64,000 nucleotides of DNA from Histoplasma ohiense (GCA_017607445.1 JAEVHH010000002.1:7780001-7844000), one strand, 5' to 3'; counted from the stretch's first letter, positions 47,570 through 59,014 are shown. The notes: generated by a model from the letters alone, not told the origin. Made by a program: numbers and translations.

Positions 47570-48168
47570 TCACATCTTCATATCATGAGGCTCATACCCT
47601 CTATATTCTGCTGCCTTCATCACTGAAGTCTCCACAATCTCCTTCATTGACTCTTCAGTCAACTCCTCCAACCCCTCTTCAGTTGACCCCTCTTCAGTCG
47701 ACTTCTCCATCACAGAGCCCTCAGAGCTCATGGCTCTCAAAACCTTCATATCCTTCTTCACATCCTTCTCTTCCTCTAATGTATCCACTCTGAAAGGAAT
47801 GAGTACAACCACTGTCTCCATAACCTGCACCTCTGCAGGCTCAGCCGCCGCCCGGTGCTGGGATCATAGAGCATTTGCCCCTGCTCTGCCCCGAGCAGAC
47901 AGCATTGCCAGGCGAGAGAATTACTCACGGGTTTGCAGGATTTTTCTGCAAAGGCACAAGCCTCACAATGCTTCTGAGCATTTGGCTCCAACACACACCA
48001 AAAATCGACATCTCCAAGTCTAGAGACACAATGTTCGCATGGAATCCAACTGTTGTGCATCACATGATTAGGGCTAAATCTAGGGCAATATAACAAGTGA
48101 ACAGTGAATGGTGCTATATGAAAACAAGCTAGTGGCACACATGACCACACTAATAACACCACTGACAA
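47570..48168 (-). CDS. Antisense gene of C1: six-cysteine module, acidic tail
   Basis: Located as in family A, opposite and downstream of pol. The cysteine module is encoded at 47929-48043 (minus): C-X2-C-X10-C-X9-C-X2-C-X6-C, followed by Lys-Pro and then GTGAGT (47928-47923). This is the same intron position as in the family A gene (two codons after the last Cys). A likely intron 47928-47858 (71 bp, CCAG end) joins in phase 0 to an exon running to TGA 47572-47570, rich in Glu, Lys and Ser (EEEKDVKKDMK; STEEGSTEEGLEELTEES). There are no stops in either exon. The 5' exon(s) above 48060 are uncertain; the upstream limit given is the open frame. Function unknown. Confidence 0.55.
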
Positions 48169-48611
48169 GGAACATCAACAATAATATGTGATAAGCACCC
48201 AAGGAACAACTTACTTAAAATTGAAATAATCAAAAAAGCTCATTTCAATAAAAAAGAAAAGGGGACAGAGAATGATGATATAAAAATTTAAAAATTTTAT
48301 ATTGAAGATAAAAAATCACAGCAGAAAGACAAAGAGTTTTGATGATGATCAAGTTAAAAAAGAAAAGAAATCTTCAAGAGAAAAGAAATTCTTTTTGCTT
48401 CTCTGCACACAATCTCTAGCAATCAAAGAATCCACCAATTCCATCTCATTAAGAAATCAATAACAACACATATACAAGCTATCTAGGAGATGTGAATACA
48501 AGCTATCTAGAGGATGTGATTGATACACTGCTATCAACAAGCAGAACTTACAATATGGAAATGCAATTATCTACTAGCAAGCAATCTATACAATCACTGA
48601 GAGCAGCTCTT
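48169..48611 (-). promoter_or_regulatory. Upstream region of the C1 antisense gene
   Basis: AT-rich and non-coding. Contains a 24-bp direct repeat (48474-48497 and 48498-48521, ACAAGCTATCTAGGAGATGT at the start). Expected to hold the antisense promoter and perhaps a first exon, but I cannot place one. Confidence 0.4.
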
Positions 48612-48629
48612 ATAAAAAAGAGAGGCAAT
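48612..48629 (+). promoter_or_regulatory. Polypurine tract of C1
   Basis: ATAAAAAAGAGAGGCAAT-type purine run directly before the 3' LTR. Confidence 0.65.
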
Positions 48630-48898
48630 TGTAATGCATTTGTTTATTATTTTCTTATTATCTTTGCTTATTCTTACCTCTTTCCATTATACTCTTGCTA
48701 CTGTTATTTCTATATGTATATATATATTGATGTATGTATTTCGCACATCTTCTTTCTCTTTCTCTTTCTTTTCTTTCTTAGTGATTAGCTACACTATGTT
48801 ACACTACTATACTACACTTTACAATATATTACTATTATCTCTGCTATGCTATAAACTATCTTCTACTGTTACTCTTCACACTGTCACTACACCTCACA
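48630..48898 (+). repeat. 3' LTR of C1
   Basis: 269 bp, followed by AATTT. Confidence 0.95.
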
Positions 48899-49095
48899 AA
48901 TTTTTATTGTGAAATTCAAAGTTTTGATTGTGTGATTGTGTTTTTCATTTTGGATTGAGTTTTGTGTTGTTGCAATCTCTTTGATCAACATTGCAATATT
49001 GATTTCAATCTTCAACATCTGTTTTTCTTTCTTATTGCTTTTGCTTCTTCTTCTTCTTTGAACAAGGCTTTGATACTAATTAAAGTTATGATAGA

Positions 49096-50246
49096 ATGTC
49101 AAAATCAGCTGTTTTCATTGCTGATTCAGAGTCTATGAAGAGTGATATGCTGTCTGTCATCAAAAGCATTTGCTTGAGTTGTCTGAAGAGATTGCAGAAC
49201 TCTTCAGTATATTCTTGCTTTGTGAATAATGAACAGACACACTGTCACATCTGTCATATATCAAATAGAAGTTGTGCTGCTGTAAGTTTTCTTAAACTGA
49301 GATTGTTTTGAGTACTAACAGATTATAGATATCTGAACACTTTCATAAAATCAATCAATCTTTGATCAATGAATTTCACAAGATGCTGCTTTTCAATGAA
49401 GTTTCAGATGAGAGATTTATCACATATCAAACTGCTGTTGCAAGATTTGTACTTGATATGCAGATCTACAAGAATGTAGATGAGATTCTAGAATTCTATA
49501 TGAACTCTGATAATTTATTGTCACAGCAGAGTGTGATATTCAATCATAGCAGCATTTCAGAAAGTATGTTTTCACATTCTGCTATTACATCAGTGTCATT
49601 CTCACTGAGTCAAAATCTTGGTACATTATTTGAGTTGACTGATAATATAGATGAAGATGAGGAAGTGAATGATTCTGTTGAAGTATTAGAAAGAAACACA
49701 GCAACATATTGCTGTCATTGTATTCAACATTTAACAACATCCCTCCACCATCATTGTAAGTCTGCTGAGAATTGATATAAAAAATGCAAGCACTGCTCAG
49801 TGATGAAGCACATCTGCATTTCAGTAAGTTATTATTCAAAACAGATATTTTTATGATATATAATATTAACTTTCTATTAGATGTCAGCAGATGTCATTGA
49901 ATTGACTCAGACAGTTATCAACACTGCTGAAAATCTAATTGTCACTGATGCAGCTGCTTCAAACATTAACATTTTGCAGAATACTGTGACTGCAGTGATT
50001 AAATTCTTTGCTGTGAAGATCTGAAAAATTCAATGAGACAGTTCTTCTGAGACTTCAGCTGAAACAATAATTGATGAGATTTCAGTGATTACATCATCAG
50101 TTATAGCTTTCAAGTCATCATTCAAATGTCATACTTTGTCAGTTGAGAAAATTCAGAATAATAAGCAGATTTGTCTTGATGACAATTTCTCAAATAACAC
50201 TGATCAAGCTGAGGCAGATCTGTTTTTTAATCTCTGAATGAAATAA
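49096..50246 (+). CDS. Antisense spliced gene of A2: two six-cysteine modules
   Basis: Second copy of the family A antisense gene. Exons are 49096-49281, 49329-49823 and 49881-50246. Introns are 47 bp (branch CTAAC at 49315-49319) and 57 bp (TTAAC at 49866-49870). All exon and intron lengths equal those of 19175-20325 although many bases differ. Module 1 (exon 1) is complete here: C-X2-C-X11-C-X8-C-X2-C-X6-C then Ala-Ala and intron. Module 2 (exon 2): C-X2-C-X11-C-X9-C-X2-C-X6-C then Ile-Ser and intron. One TGA at 49773-49775, shared with A1, lies inside module 2; further TGAs occur in exon 3. The predicted product is about 348 residues with no signal peptide or membrane segment. Overlaps pol of A2 tail to tail by 20 bp. 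Confidence 0.7.
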
Positions 50247-52383
50247 GTATATTCAGCAGTTATTGTCATTTTCTTCATTTTCATTTACTGACTGACTTCT
50301 GATAGATTTTATTAAACTGTTTTAAGTACTTCTGACTGTTTATCAAGTTTTTCTCAGATTTCCAAGAATTATCTGCATCTGTACAATCTTTTCATTTAAC
50401 AAGATATTGTATTTGATCATGATACTGACATTTGTCTAATATAGCTTCAACTTTTTATTTCTCTTGCACATCTATAATTATCAGTTCTGCTTGCAGGATT
50501 TGTCTGTCGCACATGTGATATGATTTGAGAAGAGAAATATGAAATACAGAATGAATTTCTTTATATTGCAGTATGAGTTTCAGTTTGTATGTCTGTGTAT
50601 CATAGATATCAATTATTTGAAAGAGATTCAAAAATCAATGATCTAGTTTGAATAAGAATTGTAAGATGAATATATTTTTTGCATGCAGCATTACTCAGTT
50701 CTCTATCTTAAAGCTTTTTGATATGTGATGCTGATTGTAATACTTTTTCTCAGCTGCTTTGACAGCTTTCAGACATTCTCAGATCTTGTTCTTCACTTGC
50801 TTCATTCATTTCACTTATTCTATCACTGATTTTGACACACTCATGCTTGGGGGTTCCACATCTATACAAAGTTCAGTTGGTTGACTGATCATTGCTTCAG
50901 ATGATGTCATTTTTATTGATGTATGAAAGACATTGTTATATGCTCATTGCATCAGAGAAATCCATTCTATTCAATTATCTTGCTGATAGCTGCAGTATGT
51001 GCAAAGATAATGTTCAATCATCTGGTTCAATCATTCTGTCTGGCTGTTGGTTTGCAGGTGGAATGCCATTGATAATTTTCATTGAATATGAAGCAGATAA
51101 CATAATGTTAATCAAAACTTGCTATTTATTAATGAATCTCAGTCACTAATAATATTCATAGATAGATCAAAGTTCTTCATAATTCTTCATACAATAATAT
51201 CTACAAGTTCTTCTGCATCTAACTCTGAAGATGTGGACACAATTATGACTTATTTGATGAATAAATCAACAAATACAACAATAGCATTATAGATTTGACT
51301 TCTCTTTTTATTATCTGACAGATCTTCAATAAAGTCCATGCTAATTGTATGTCATTTTTTATCTGACACTGAATGTAATTGTAGCAACTCATACAGCTTG
51401 TGTTGTGGTATCTTGATATATTGACAAACATTGCAAGTTCTCACATATTCTGCAATCTCATCACTCATACCATGCCACAAGTACTTGCATTTGATCACTT
51501 TGATGATTTTATCACATTCAAAATGGTCACTTTGAAGATCATTGTGATTCATTTTCATTATTTCATGTCTTACAGCTTTGTCTTATAGTATATAGATTTT
51601 ATCATTTTTTCTGAGCAGATCATCTTTATCTACTGCTCAGATCAAACAATTATCTACACTAGTATTATTCATCTCTAGTCTTCTGCAAAGTTCAGATATA
51701 CTGATATCTCTATTCTGAATCTGCAATAAAAGTTCAATAATAGATTCAGCTATCTCTTTGCAATAGACTGTCTCAAACTCAAATATTTTGACAGTTAGAA
51801 TCTGTGGCATCAGAGTCTCTAGATTTAATCTCATAACATCTGCAACTTTGTTCTCATCTGCAGATGTGTTCTTTATTCTACAGAGATTGTTATTATCAAC
51901 AACTACAGATCTCTTCACTCAACAATTTTCATTAGCTTGCAGATCTTTTCACATTATCTTGACATATTGATCTAATTTTGTATTTTCTTTTATCTTTAGT
52001 GATTTAAAGATTCTCTTACACAGCTTCTCTTGCAGAATAGAGAGTTCTGTCAAAAGAGTTGTATATTTTACAAAATCTGAGTGATGACTTGATACATCTG
52101 CAGGATTATTTTTCTCAGAACAGTGCTCTATTTCAAAATCAAACACTGAGAGTATTTTCATTCAGTGAATCTGATGCTCATTTAGCTGTTTTGTTGTCAT
52201 GAAGCACTGGAGATTGACATGATCAGATAAAACAGTTATTGAGTGCCTGCTATCATATAAATAGTGATGTCATTGTTTGAAAGCTTCTACAATCAGCAAT
52301 ATTTCTAGATCATATGTTTGATAACATCTTTCTGTTTCTGTGAGCTTTCTAGATCAAAACATGATTGGGTGTCAGTGATCATC
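50227..52383 (-). pseudogene. Pol of A2: RNase H end, integrase, chromodomain
   Basis: Minus-strand pol matching A1 17030-19194. The RNase H tail is near 52161-52380 (ILSVFDFEIEHCSEKNNPAD). The integrase zinc finger at about 51400-51560 has CX2C intact as CNVCQ. The core first Asp is intact (SMDFIEDL near 51330), unlike A1. The DDE remainder lies at about 51080-50900. The chromodomain is near 50310-50460. Cut at 52383 by A3. TGA stops throughout. Confidence 0.8.
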
Positions 52384-52654
52384 TGTAATAGACGCAACAG
52401 AGATATCTATATTAGGAAATAACTATGTGGCGATAGAAGAACACAGAACACGTCAGAATTAATGAGAAGAAATATAGTATATGACACTATAGACAGCTGT
52501 AGTGTATGATGATCATCTATATAATGCTCACTGATATCTGTAGATATTAGAAGATCAGCAATTAGCTTTGAATAATAGAGATTGCTATCTTCTTAACATT
52601 CTACATGTGTACTTCACACTACTCTCATAATTATATCTACAACTATCTCTTACA
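52384..52654 (+). repeat. 5' LTR of A3
   Basis: 271 bp. The self-primer AGCAATTAG at 52557-52565 complements ancestral CTAATCGCT, seen as CTAATCACT at 52658-52666. Confidence 0.9.
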
Positions 52655-52759
52655 ATTCTAATCACTCATAACTCTATTTGAGTGGTCCGTTGTTACACAC
52701 ACCTACAATAAAGCACACAACATTAGTTAAAACATGCAATGTTAGTTAAAACACACAAG

Positions 52760-53791
52760 ATGATCTCAACACATACAAAATCCCTTGAAAACCAATCTGA
52801 ATCCTCTACCACCTCTGATGATCACAATGCATATTTGCAACAGTTGAATGATCAAATCTGTGAATAAGAGCAGCAATTAGCTATTCTGCATGCACAACAG
52901 CAGCTCAACAAGTTGAAAGCACAGATTCATAGAGATACTCTCATCAAGTCTCAATTAACTCAGAATATCACCACAGAACCACTGCAAAATCAATCTGTGA
53001 ATGATATGAATGATGATAATGAAACACCATCAAGATTAGAGATTAAGAACTATTATTGAGGAAAAAATATGTTAGAATTCAAGGACTATAAAGATCACAT
53101 ATTGACTCTCTTTACACATCATCATCAGTATTATCAAAAGAAGAAACACAAGATAAATGATGCTAAACTCTACTTTGACACCCACATTAAGCAGAAATGG
53201 TTGAATTTTGTATCATTATATGAGAGACATGAAGGAGCAACACTGTTGACTTTTGACAATATGCTATCACATCTAGAGATGCAAATTAACAATCCACAGA
53301 ACCAGCACTGATTGATGAGTCAAAAGTTTCAAGATACAAAGCAACAAGAATGACAATTGATACACAATTTCTCTAAATATCTCAAAGACTGAGAATACTA
53401 CTTACCCTCATATAGTGAAGAACAAAGAATGGATAACTTGTGTAGTAAAGCATTGAAGATATTACACACAGAACTCAATCATTGAAATCAAGAGCTTCAG
53501 AACTACAAAGAGTTGCTTTGAACTCTACAGATTCTTAAGAAAAATATGTCAGAGCAACAGCATACTATTCACAAAGAAAGATCTGTGATATTCATAGAGA
53601 ATCAGCATCATTCTGATAAATCTAGCAACTGTTGAAACAAGAGGAAACAAGAGAAACAAACAGATTCAACTGAACAAATCAAAAAAAATAAATATAACTG
53701 AATGAAGAAGTGTTCTCACTGTCATAAAAAGAGTCATATTGCAAATGATTGTTGAACATTACACTCTGAAAAGCATAATCAAGTTCAATAA
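52760..53791 (+). pseudogene. Gag of A3
   Basis: 344 codons, ATG 52760 to TAA 53789-53791, uninterrupted by any insertion, so it gives the reference for A1 gag. Glutamine-rich start, Gag core (LEFKDYKDHILTLFTHHHQY; KQKWLNFVSLY), and zinc knuckle CSHCHKKSHIANDC near 53711-53752 intact. TGA stops are fewer than in A1 (the 81-codon block at 53069-53311 is open). Confidence 0.8.
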
Positions 53792-55389
53792 GCAAAAAAC
53801 CAACAATCTCAATTGTAGAAGCAGCTGCTGCATTGGAAATACAAACAACTAGACTGCAAGATAAACAATTATTGATGATGAATATATAAATGCTGACAGA
53901 AGTGGAATGGTTGATAATGTGGATATTAGTGAATTCTGATGCAGATGTGAACTTTGTGTCCCACATCTGAGCATCAAAATATTTCTCAAAGACAGAAAGT
54001 AAATCAAAAGTAGTGAAAGCAGTTGATAATCATAAGATTAAATTATATGAACAACAAAGAGCTGCAATGAAGATTATTGATGACAAACATATTCTTCAAG
54101 AAGAATTCCATCATTTCAAAGAAGCTGATATTAGCAGATATGATGTAATTTTGAGCATGTCATGATTGAAAGCTGCAAACCCTGATATCAATTGGGTGTG
54201 AAGATGCTGAATCTATAGAAAAGCATCAAATATTAACCACATATATCTGAATACTGCTAAAGAATTCACAATACTAATTGATGATGGCAATATTATATTC
54301 ACTGCTTTATCATTATGAGCTGCGAGTGCAGCAACTGAGCCAAATATCTCAGATGATTATAAAAATTATCTTGATATATTTCAAGAAGATATATCTGATG
54401 TGGAACACACATCTCACAATCATGCCATAGATTTCAAATCTGGCAAGAAACTCTCATATCAATCAATATATAACTTATCACCTCAAGAACTCTCTGTCCT
54501 TCAAGAATATATCAAAAAGACATTAGAGAAGAATTGAATACATCCATTCAAAAGCCCAGCCAGCACATCAGTGTTATTCACATCAAAGAAAGATGAAACC
54601 CTGTGTCTTTGTATAGATTATCAAGAATTGAATGAAATAACAGTCAAGAATCAATACTCACTGCTCTTAATAAGTGAAATACTTGATAGATTAGCAGATG
54701 TCAAAATATATACACAGCTGAACCTTAGAGATGCATATTATAGAATTCACATACAAGCAGAGGATGAATGAAAAACAGCATTTTGAACACAATATGAATA
54801 CTTTGAATATCTAGTCTTATCTTTTGAGCTAATCAATGCCTCTGCAATCTTCTAATCTTATATCAACAAAGCTCTCAGCAATCTTTTGGACATATATTGC
54901 ATGGCTTATCTTGACAATATCATAATCTATTCAAACATACTTGATGAGCATGTTGTCCATGTTAAGAATGTGCTGGAACAGTTAAGGCATTGAAGACTAT
55001 ATGCCAAACTTAGTAAGTGTACATTTCATGCAACAGAAATTGGATTTTTGGGTTTTGTGATTACCACACAGAGCATTACTGTTGAGAAACACTGTGTCAA
55101 CACAATTCTAGATTGATCAGAACTGTGAACTATAAACAAACTGCAAATATTTCTAGAATTCATCAATTTCTACTGTTGATTCATATACAAGTTCTCAATA
55201 ATAACAGCATCTCTGACTGAATTGTTAAAAGGTTACAAAAGAAAAAGAGGGAAGAATAATGCATCTGTTCAGTTAGACAAAAACTGCAAGCATGCAATTT
55301 TGCAGTTAAAAGAATGCTTTACAAAAGCATCATTGTTGATTCACTTTGATCCACAGCAAAAACTCTGTATAGAAACAGATGGATCTGAT
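53792..55389 (+). pseudogene. Pol of A3, protease to RNase H start
   Basis: -1 frame to gag. The protease site is degraded (VNSDADVNF near 53930). The RT has TSKKDETLCLCIDYQELNEI from 54580. The catalytic box is YLDN near 54907 (Asp to Asn). RNase H opens with CIETDGSD (first Asp intact) and is cut at 55389 by B4, with CTGAT (55385-55389) as the probable target duplication. Confidence 0.8.
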
Positions 55390-55986
55390 TGTGATGGGTT
55401 AGCATCTGTTAGTAATTAACTTATGCAACCAACTCCCCTTCTGCACCCGCTTGTTCCTGGCTGTTGTGACCTCGTGTAACCCTCGATGTTCTTCTGCTCT
55501 GTGCTCCACACTTGTGTAGTTTCTAATGATTCTTCTGTGTAGCTCTTAATGTTCTTCTGCTCTGTGCTCCATGCTTGTGTAGTCTCTAACAATTCTTTCA
55601 TGTAGCTTCTTATGTTCCTCCACTCTGTGTTCTGCACTCATATAGTCTCTAATGATTCTTCTGTGTAGCTTCTTATATTCTTCTGCTCTGTGTTCTGTGC
55701 TTGTGTAGTCTCTAACAATTCTTCTGTGTAGCTCTCAATGGTTCCTCTGCCCCATGTTCTGTGCTCATGTAACTTCTAATGATTCTTACACATATCTCTT
55801 AATGTTCTTCCACTCTGTGCTCCACTGTGGAGTGGCTTCTGATATTCTTTCACTCTGAACTTTTCTCTATAAGAACCCTCTTCATACAATCTTTTCTTCT
55901 GATTTCTTTTCTCTTTCTTTCCTTAATCAATTTGTAATCTGTAATTAGAATAGTATCAAATTGTTAATTGAAGTATGTCTGTTACA
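55390..55986 (+). repeat. 5' LTR of B4 (597 bp)
   Basis: Five-unit 63-bp array form. Followed directly by TTATGAATTGATT. Confidence 0.92.
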
Positions 55987-56369
55987 TTATGAATTGATTC
56001 TTCTGTATTTTAGATCTGAGTGTCTTGTTATTAATTCTTATGTCTGAGTGCATTGTTATCAGTTCTTACATTCAAGTGTGTTGTTTACAGGTCTGAGTGT
56101 CTAGTCATTACAAAAGATTCCTCATGAGTCTGAGTGCTCTTATCATTAGTTATATAGGCTGTCATGTCTAAACATCTGAAACACAATCAACTGTGTTCTA
56201 CAAGGCCTGAGTGTCTACAAACTGTAATGCTGTGAATAGCATTCACAAAGAAGCTTGATCAAACTTAGCACTGCAACACTGCAAATAGTGCCTGCAAGAG
56301 AACTGAGTGTCTACAAGTATTCCTTTTCTTTTTTTTTTATATTATTATTACATATTCTTAGACATTGAA

Positions 56370-57383
56370 ATGAACTACAAACAATTCTATGAACACCCAC
56401 TGCACTCAAATGTGGTGGATGATAACTTAGATCTATGAAGCATTCTTCAGCAGCAAGCACTACAGATGGCCAAATTGCAACAACAACTTGCTGAGATGAG
56501 CACTTCTGCATTCATCATTCCTTCTACACTCATGCCTCACAAAAAGCTCCCAAGAGAGAAGCTTTCAATCCTTGACAAATACAAGGAAGATCTAGCACTC
56601 TACCTTGTGTGGAAGTCAAAAGCAAACATCAAATTGGACATTGATGGACAAGCAATAGGCTTGCTATCCAATCAAGTATAGTATATCCATAGCAGATTGA
56701 ATGATGATGCATTAGCAAAATTTCAACTCTGAATGAGTCATTGTCAGAATCATCAGTGTATGTCAGAGCTAGTCTTCTGACAACTCAACTCCCTCTTCCT
56801 CAATTCTACACTTCAAGTCAAAGCATTAGACTGACTTAATCAAACTCATCAGATGAATGTTGTGTTGGCAACTTATCTTTCTGAATTTGATCACAAGCTT
56901 CTAGAAGCAGATGGGCAAGACTGAAATGACACTGTCAAAATCAATATATTGTTCAAAAACTTGAACTTTCAGTTGCATAACTGAAGTGTAGAGTGTCTGA
57001 AGCTCTCAATATACAATGAATTCTGCACTGATCTTTGTCTGTTGAATAATGATCTGTCTCAGTTCTGCACACTTCAAAATTGCAGAGAATTCTGCTGAAT
57101 AAATGCATACATCTCAAACTACTCTGCAGCACTCTCTGCCTCTGAATCAGAATCAATGAACTGAGTCTCACATATAAATGCAAGTCATCTGAGAGTCTTC
57201 AATGTCTCAGAGAAGAACACCACCAACTGAATCATCAGAGAAGTCTGCATACACTGTGATAAGCCAGAGTATTTTATGAATCAATGTCTGAATGTGATTG
57301 CTCTGAGTAAACCCCCCACACACATAAACACTGTGTTGTCTGTGGATAGACAAGAACAGAGAAAAGACAAGCTCTCATTCTAA
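56370..57383 (+). pseudogene. Gag of B4
   Basis: 338 codons. TGA and TAG stops occur at several Trp/Arg/Gln positions (for example the Trp of NQVWYIH). The knuckle reads CIHCDKPEYFMNQC: the His ligand is Tyr. Confidence 0.8.
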
Positions 57384-58480
57384 AATATGAATGAGAGCTC
57401 AAGAAGCAGAAAGCTAGCTGAAGATTCAAGCAGAAGATGCAAGTGAACACAATCATGATCTCTGCTATTGTAAATAGCTTAGTCAATGTATGAGCAATGA
57501 TAAACAGTGGTTTCCTTCACTACACTCTTATAGACACTCAGCTGATTGAGAAGCATAAGCTTCAGTGTATTCTCTTTCTCAAACTGTATAAGCTCAGTGG
57601 ATTTGATAGCCTCAGAGAATCCATCTTCTACAACATGATAAGATTTAATGTCAATGTAAAAGGACACAAGAAAAAGAATGTATATGCATACAAAATACAA
57701 GATCTTGAGTACAATCTAATGCTCAGTCTATCATGACTTATAGAATTTGAAACCTTGTTGAACACATGCAACTGCTGTCTTATTTTCCCAGAAGGTGACT
57801 GTGTTTACAAGAAGAATGTTGATAGAACTGCTGATCTCACTCAGATATCAACAGAAGTGTACAAACTACTAACTCATCAAACACATGAGAAGAAGAATGT
57901 TCAAGTGTTTGCTGCTAGTATGATGAATATCAAAAAAGCATTAGAAAAACTAGAACTCAAAGATCTCAAGAAACTGCACAAGAAATTATCTGAATTGTAC
58001 AAAGACTTCACAGATGTGTTTGATGAAAAAGAAGCTGAAAAGCTTCCTCCTCACTGAGAATTCAGTATAGATTATACAATCAAGCTCATTAAGAAAAACA
58101 GTAAGAACTCACAATCACTCTGAAGTTCTCTCTACAGCATATCATACAACAAGCTCCTCATTCTACAAAAAATGCTCAATGAATTATTGAACAAAGGCTT
58201 CATTTATATTAGCAACTCACTCACTGCAGCATCTGTACTGTTTGTGAAGAAATCAGAAGAAGGCTTACAATTCTGCATTGACTATCAAGAACTCAACAAA
58301 ATTACACAGAAGAACTGATACCCTCTCTCACTCATCAATGAAATACTCAAATAAGTAGAAAAAGCAAAATGATTTACAAAGCTTGACATCTCTGCAGCCT
58401 TCTATAAGATAAGAATTAATGAAGGTGATGAATGGCTAACCACTTTTTGTATGTGTTACAGATTATACAAATGAACAGTG
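57384..58480 (+). pseudogene. Pol of B4, protease and start of RT
   Basis: -1 frame. The protease reads MINSGFLHYTLIDT at 57497 (catalytic Asp to Asn). A long open stretch follows to the Pro/His before the RT. The RT runs to the TFCMCYRLYK-type block and is cut at 58480. Confidence 0.8.
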
Positions 58481-59014
58481 TGTGACGGGTTAGCACCCGT
58501 TAGTAATCAACTTACGCAACCAACTCCCCTCCTGCACCCGCTCGTTTCTGGTCGCTGTGACCTTGTGTAACCCTCGATGTTCTTCCGCTCTGTGCTCTGT
58601 GCTCGTGTAGTTTCTAACAATTCTTTCATGTAGCTCTTAACATTCTTCCATTTCATGCTCTGCACTCATATAGTCTCTAACAATTCTTCTGTGTAGCTTC
58701 TAATGTTCTTCTGCTCTGTGTTCTGCACTCATGTAGTCTCTAACAATTCTTCCACATAGCCCTCAATGATTCCCCTGCTCCATGCTCCATGCTTGTGTAG
58801 TCTCTAACAATTCTTATGTGTATCTCTTAATGTTCTTTCACTCCATGCTCCACTGTGGAGCAGCTTCTGATATTCTTCCACTCTGAACTTTCCTCTATAA
58901 GAACCCCCTTCATACAACCTTTTCTTCTGATTTCTTTTCTCTTTCTTTTCTTAATCAATTCATAATCTGTAATTAGGATAGTATCAAATCATTAATCAAA
59001 GTACATCCATTACA
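58481..59014 (+). repeat. 5' LTR of B5 (534 bp)
   Basis: Four 63-bp units, between the 471-bp and 597-bp forms. Self-primer AATCAATTCATAA at 58953-58965; binding site TTACAAATTGATT at 59015-59027. Confidence 0.92.

Larger units (their letters stand above)
35473..48898 (+). mobile_element. Chromovirus C1 (Ty3/gypsy) with antisense gene, hosting B3
   Basis: Flanked by AATTT (35468-35472 and 48899-48903). The A2 sequence joins exactly across it when compared with A1 (CAATTTTTATTG). LTRs are 269 bp each. Without B3 and its target duplication it is 7,229 bp. Order: LTR, self-primer site, gag, pol with chromodomain, an AT-rich gap, an antisense cysteine-module gene, a non-coding upstream region, a purine tract, LTR. 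This is the same plan as family A but the sequence is largely different. Confidence 0.95.
28643..52383 (-). mobile_element. Chromovirus A2, minus strand, 3' half, hosting B2, C1 and A3
   Basis: The 3' LTR is at 28643-28913. Then follow the upstream region of the antisense gene (28914-29091, 35295-35472 and 48904-49095, separated by B2 and C1), the antisense gene (49096-50246) and pol on the minus strand (to 52383), where A3 is inserted within RNase H. The remaining 5' half (RT, gag, 5' LTR) must lie beyond the window. The pieces align in order with A1 (20868 down to about 17030). The likely left target duplication is GTTGA (28638-28642). Confidence 0.9.
52384..55389 (+). mobile_element. Chromovirus A3, 5' half, interrupted by B4
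   Basis: 5' LTR 52384-52654, leader, gag and pol up to RNase H. The left target duplication is probably TCATC (52379-52383). The downstream half is beyond the B4/B5 insertions and outside the window. The leader keeps GAGTGGTCCGTTGTTACACA, identical to A1 including its CpG. Confidence 0.9.
55390..58480 (+). mobile_element. Chromovirus B4, 5' half, interrupted by B5
   Basis: 5' LTR 55390-55986 (597 bp), gag 56370-57383 and pol up to the RT, just before the catalytic box, where B5 enters. The 3' part is beyond the window. Confidence 0.9.

Noticed and set aside
47776..48168. Reading the C1 antisense frame as one uninterrupted 130-residue protein
   Set aside because: The part after the cysteine module reads across a GTGAGT donor placed exactly as in family A. 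A spliced product joining the acidic exon in phase is more likely.
57479..57700. Frames opposite to the protease region in every B copy (73 residues, MYFVCIYILF)
   Set aside because: They are antisense shadows of the conserved pol frame; their conservation follows from the sense strand.
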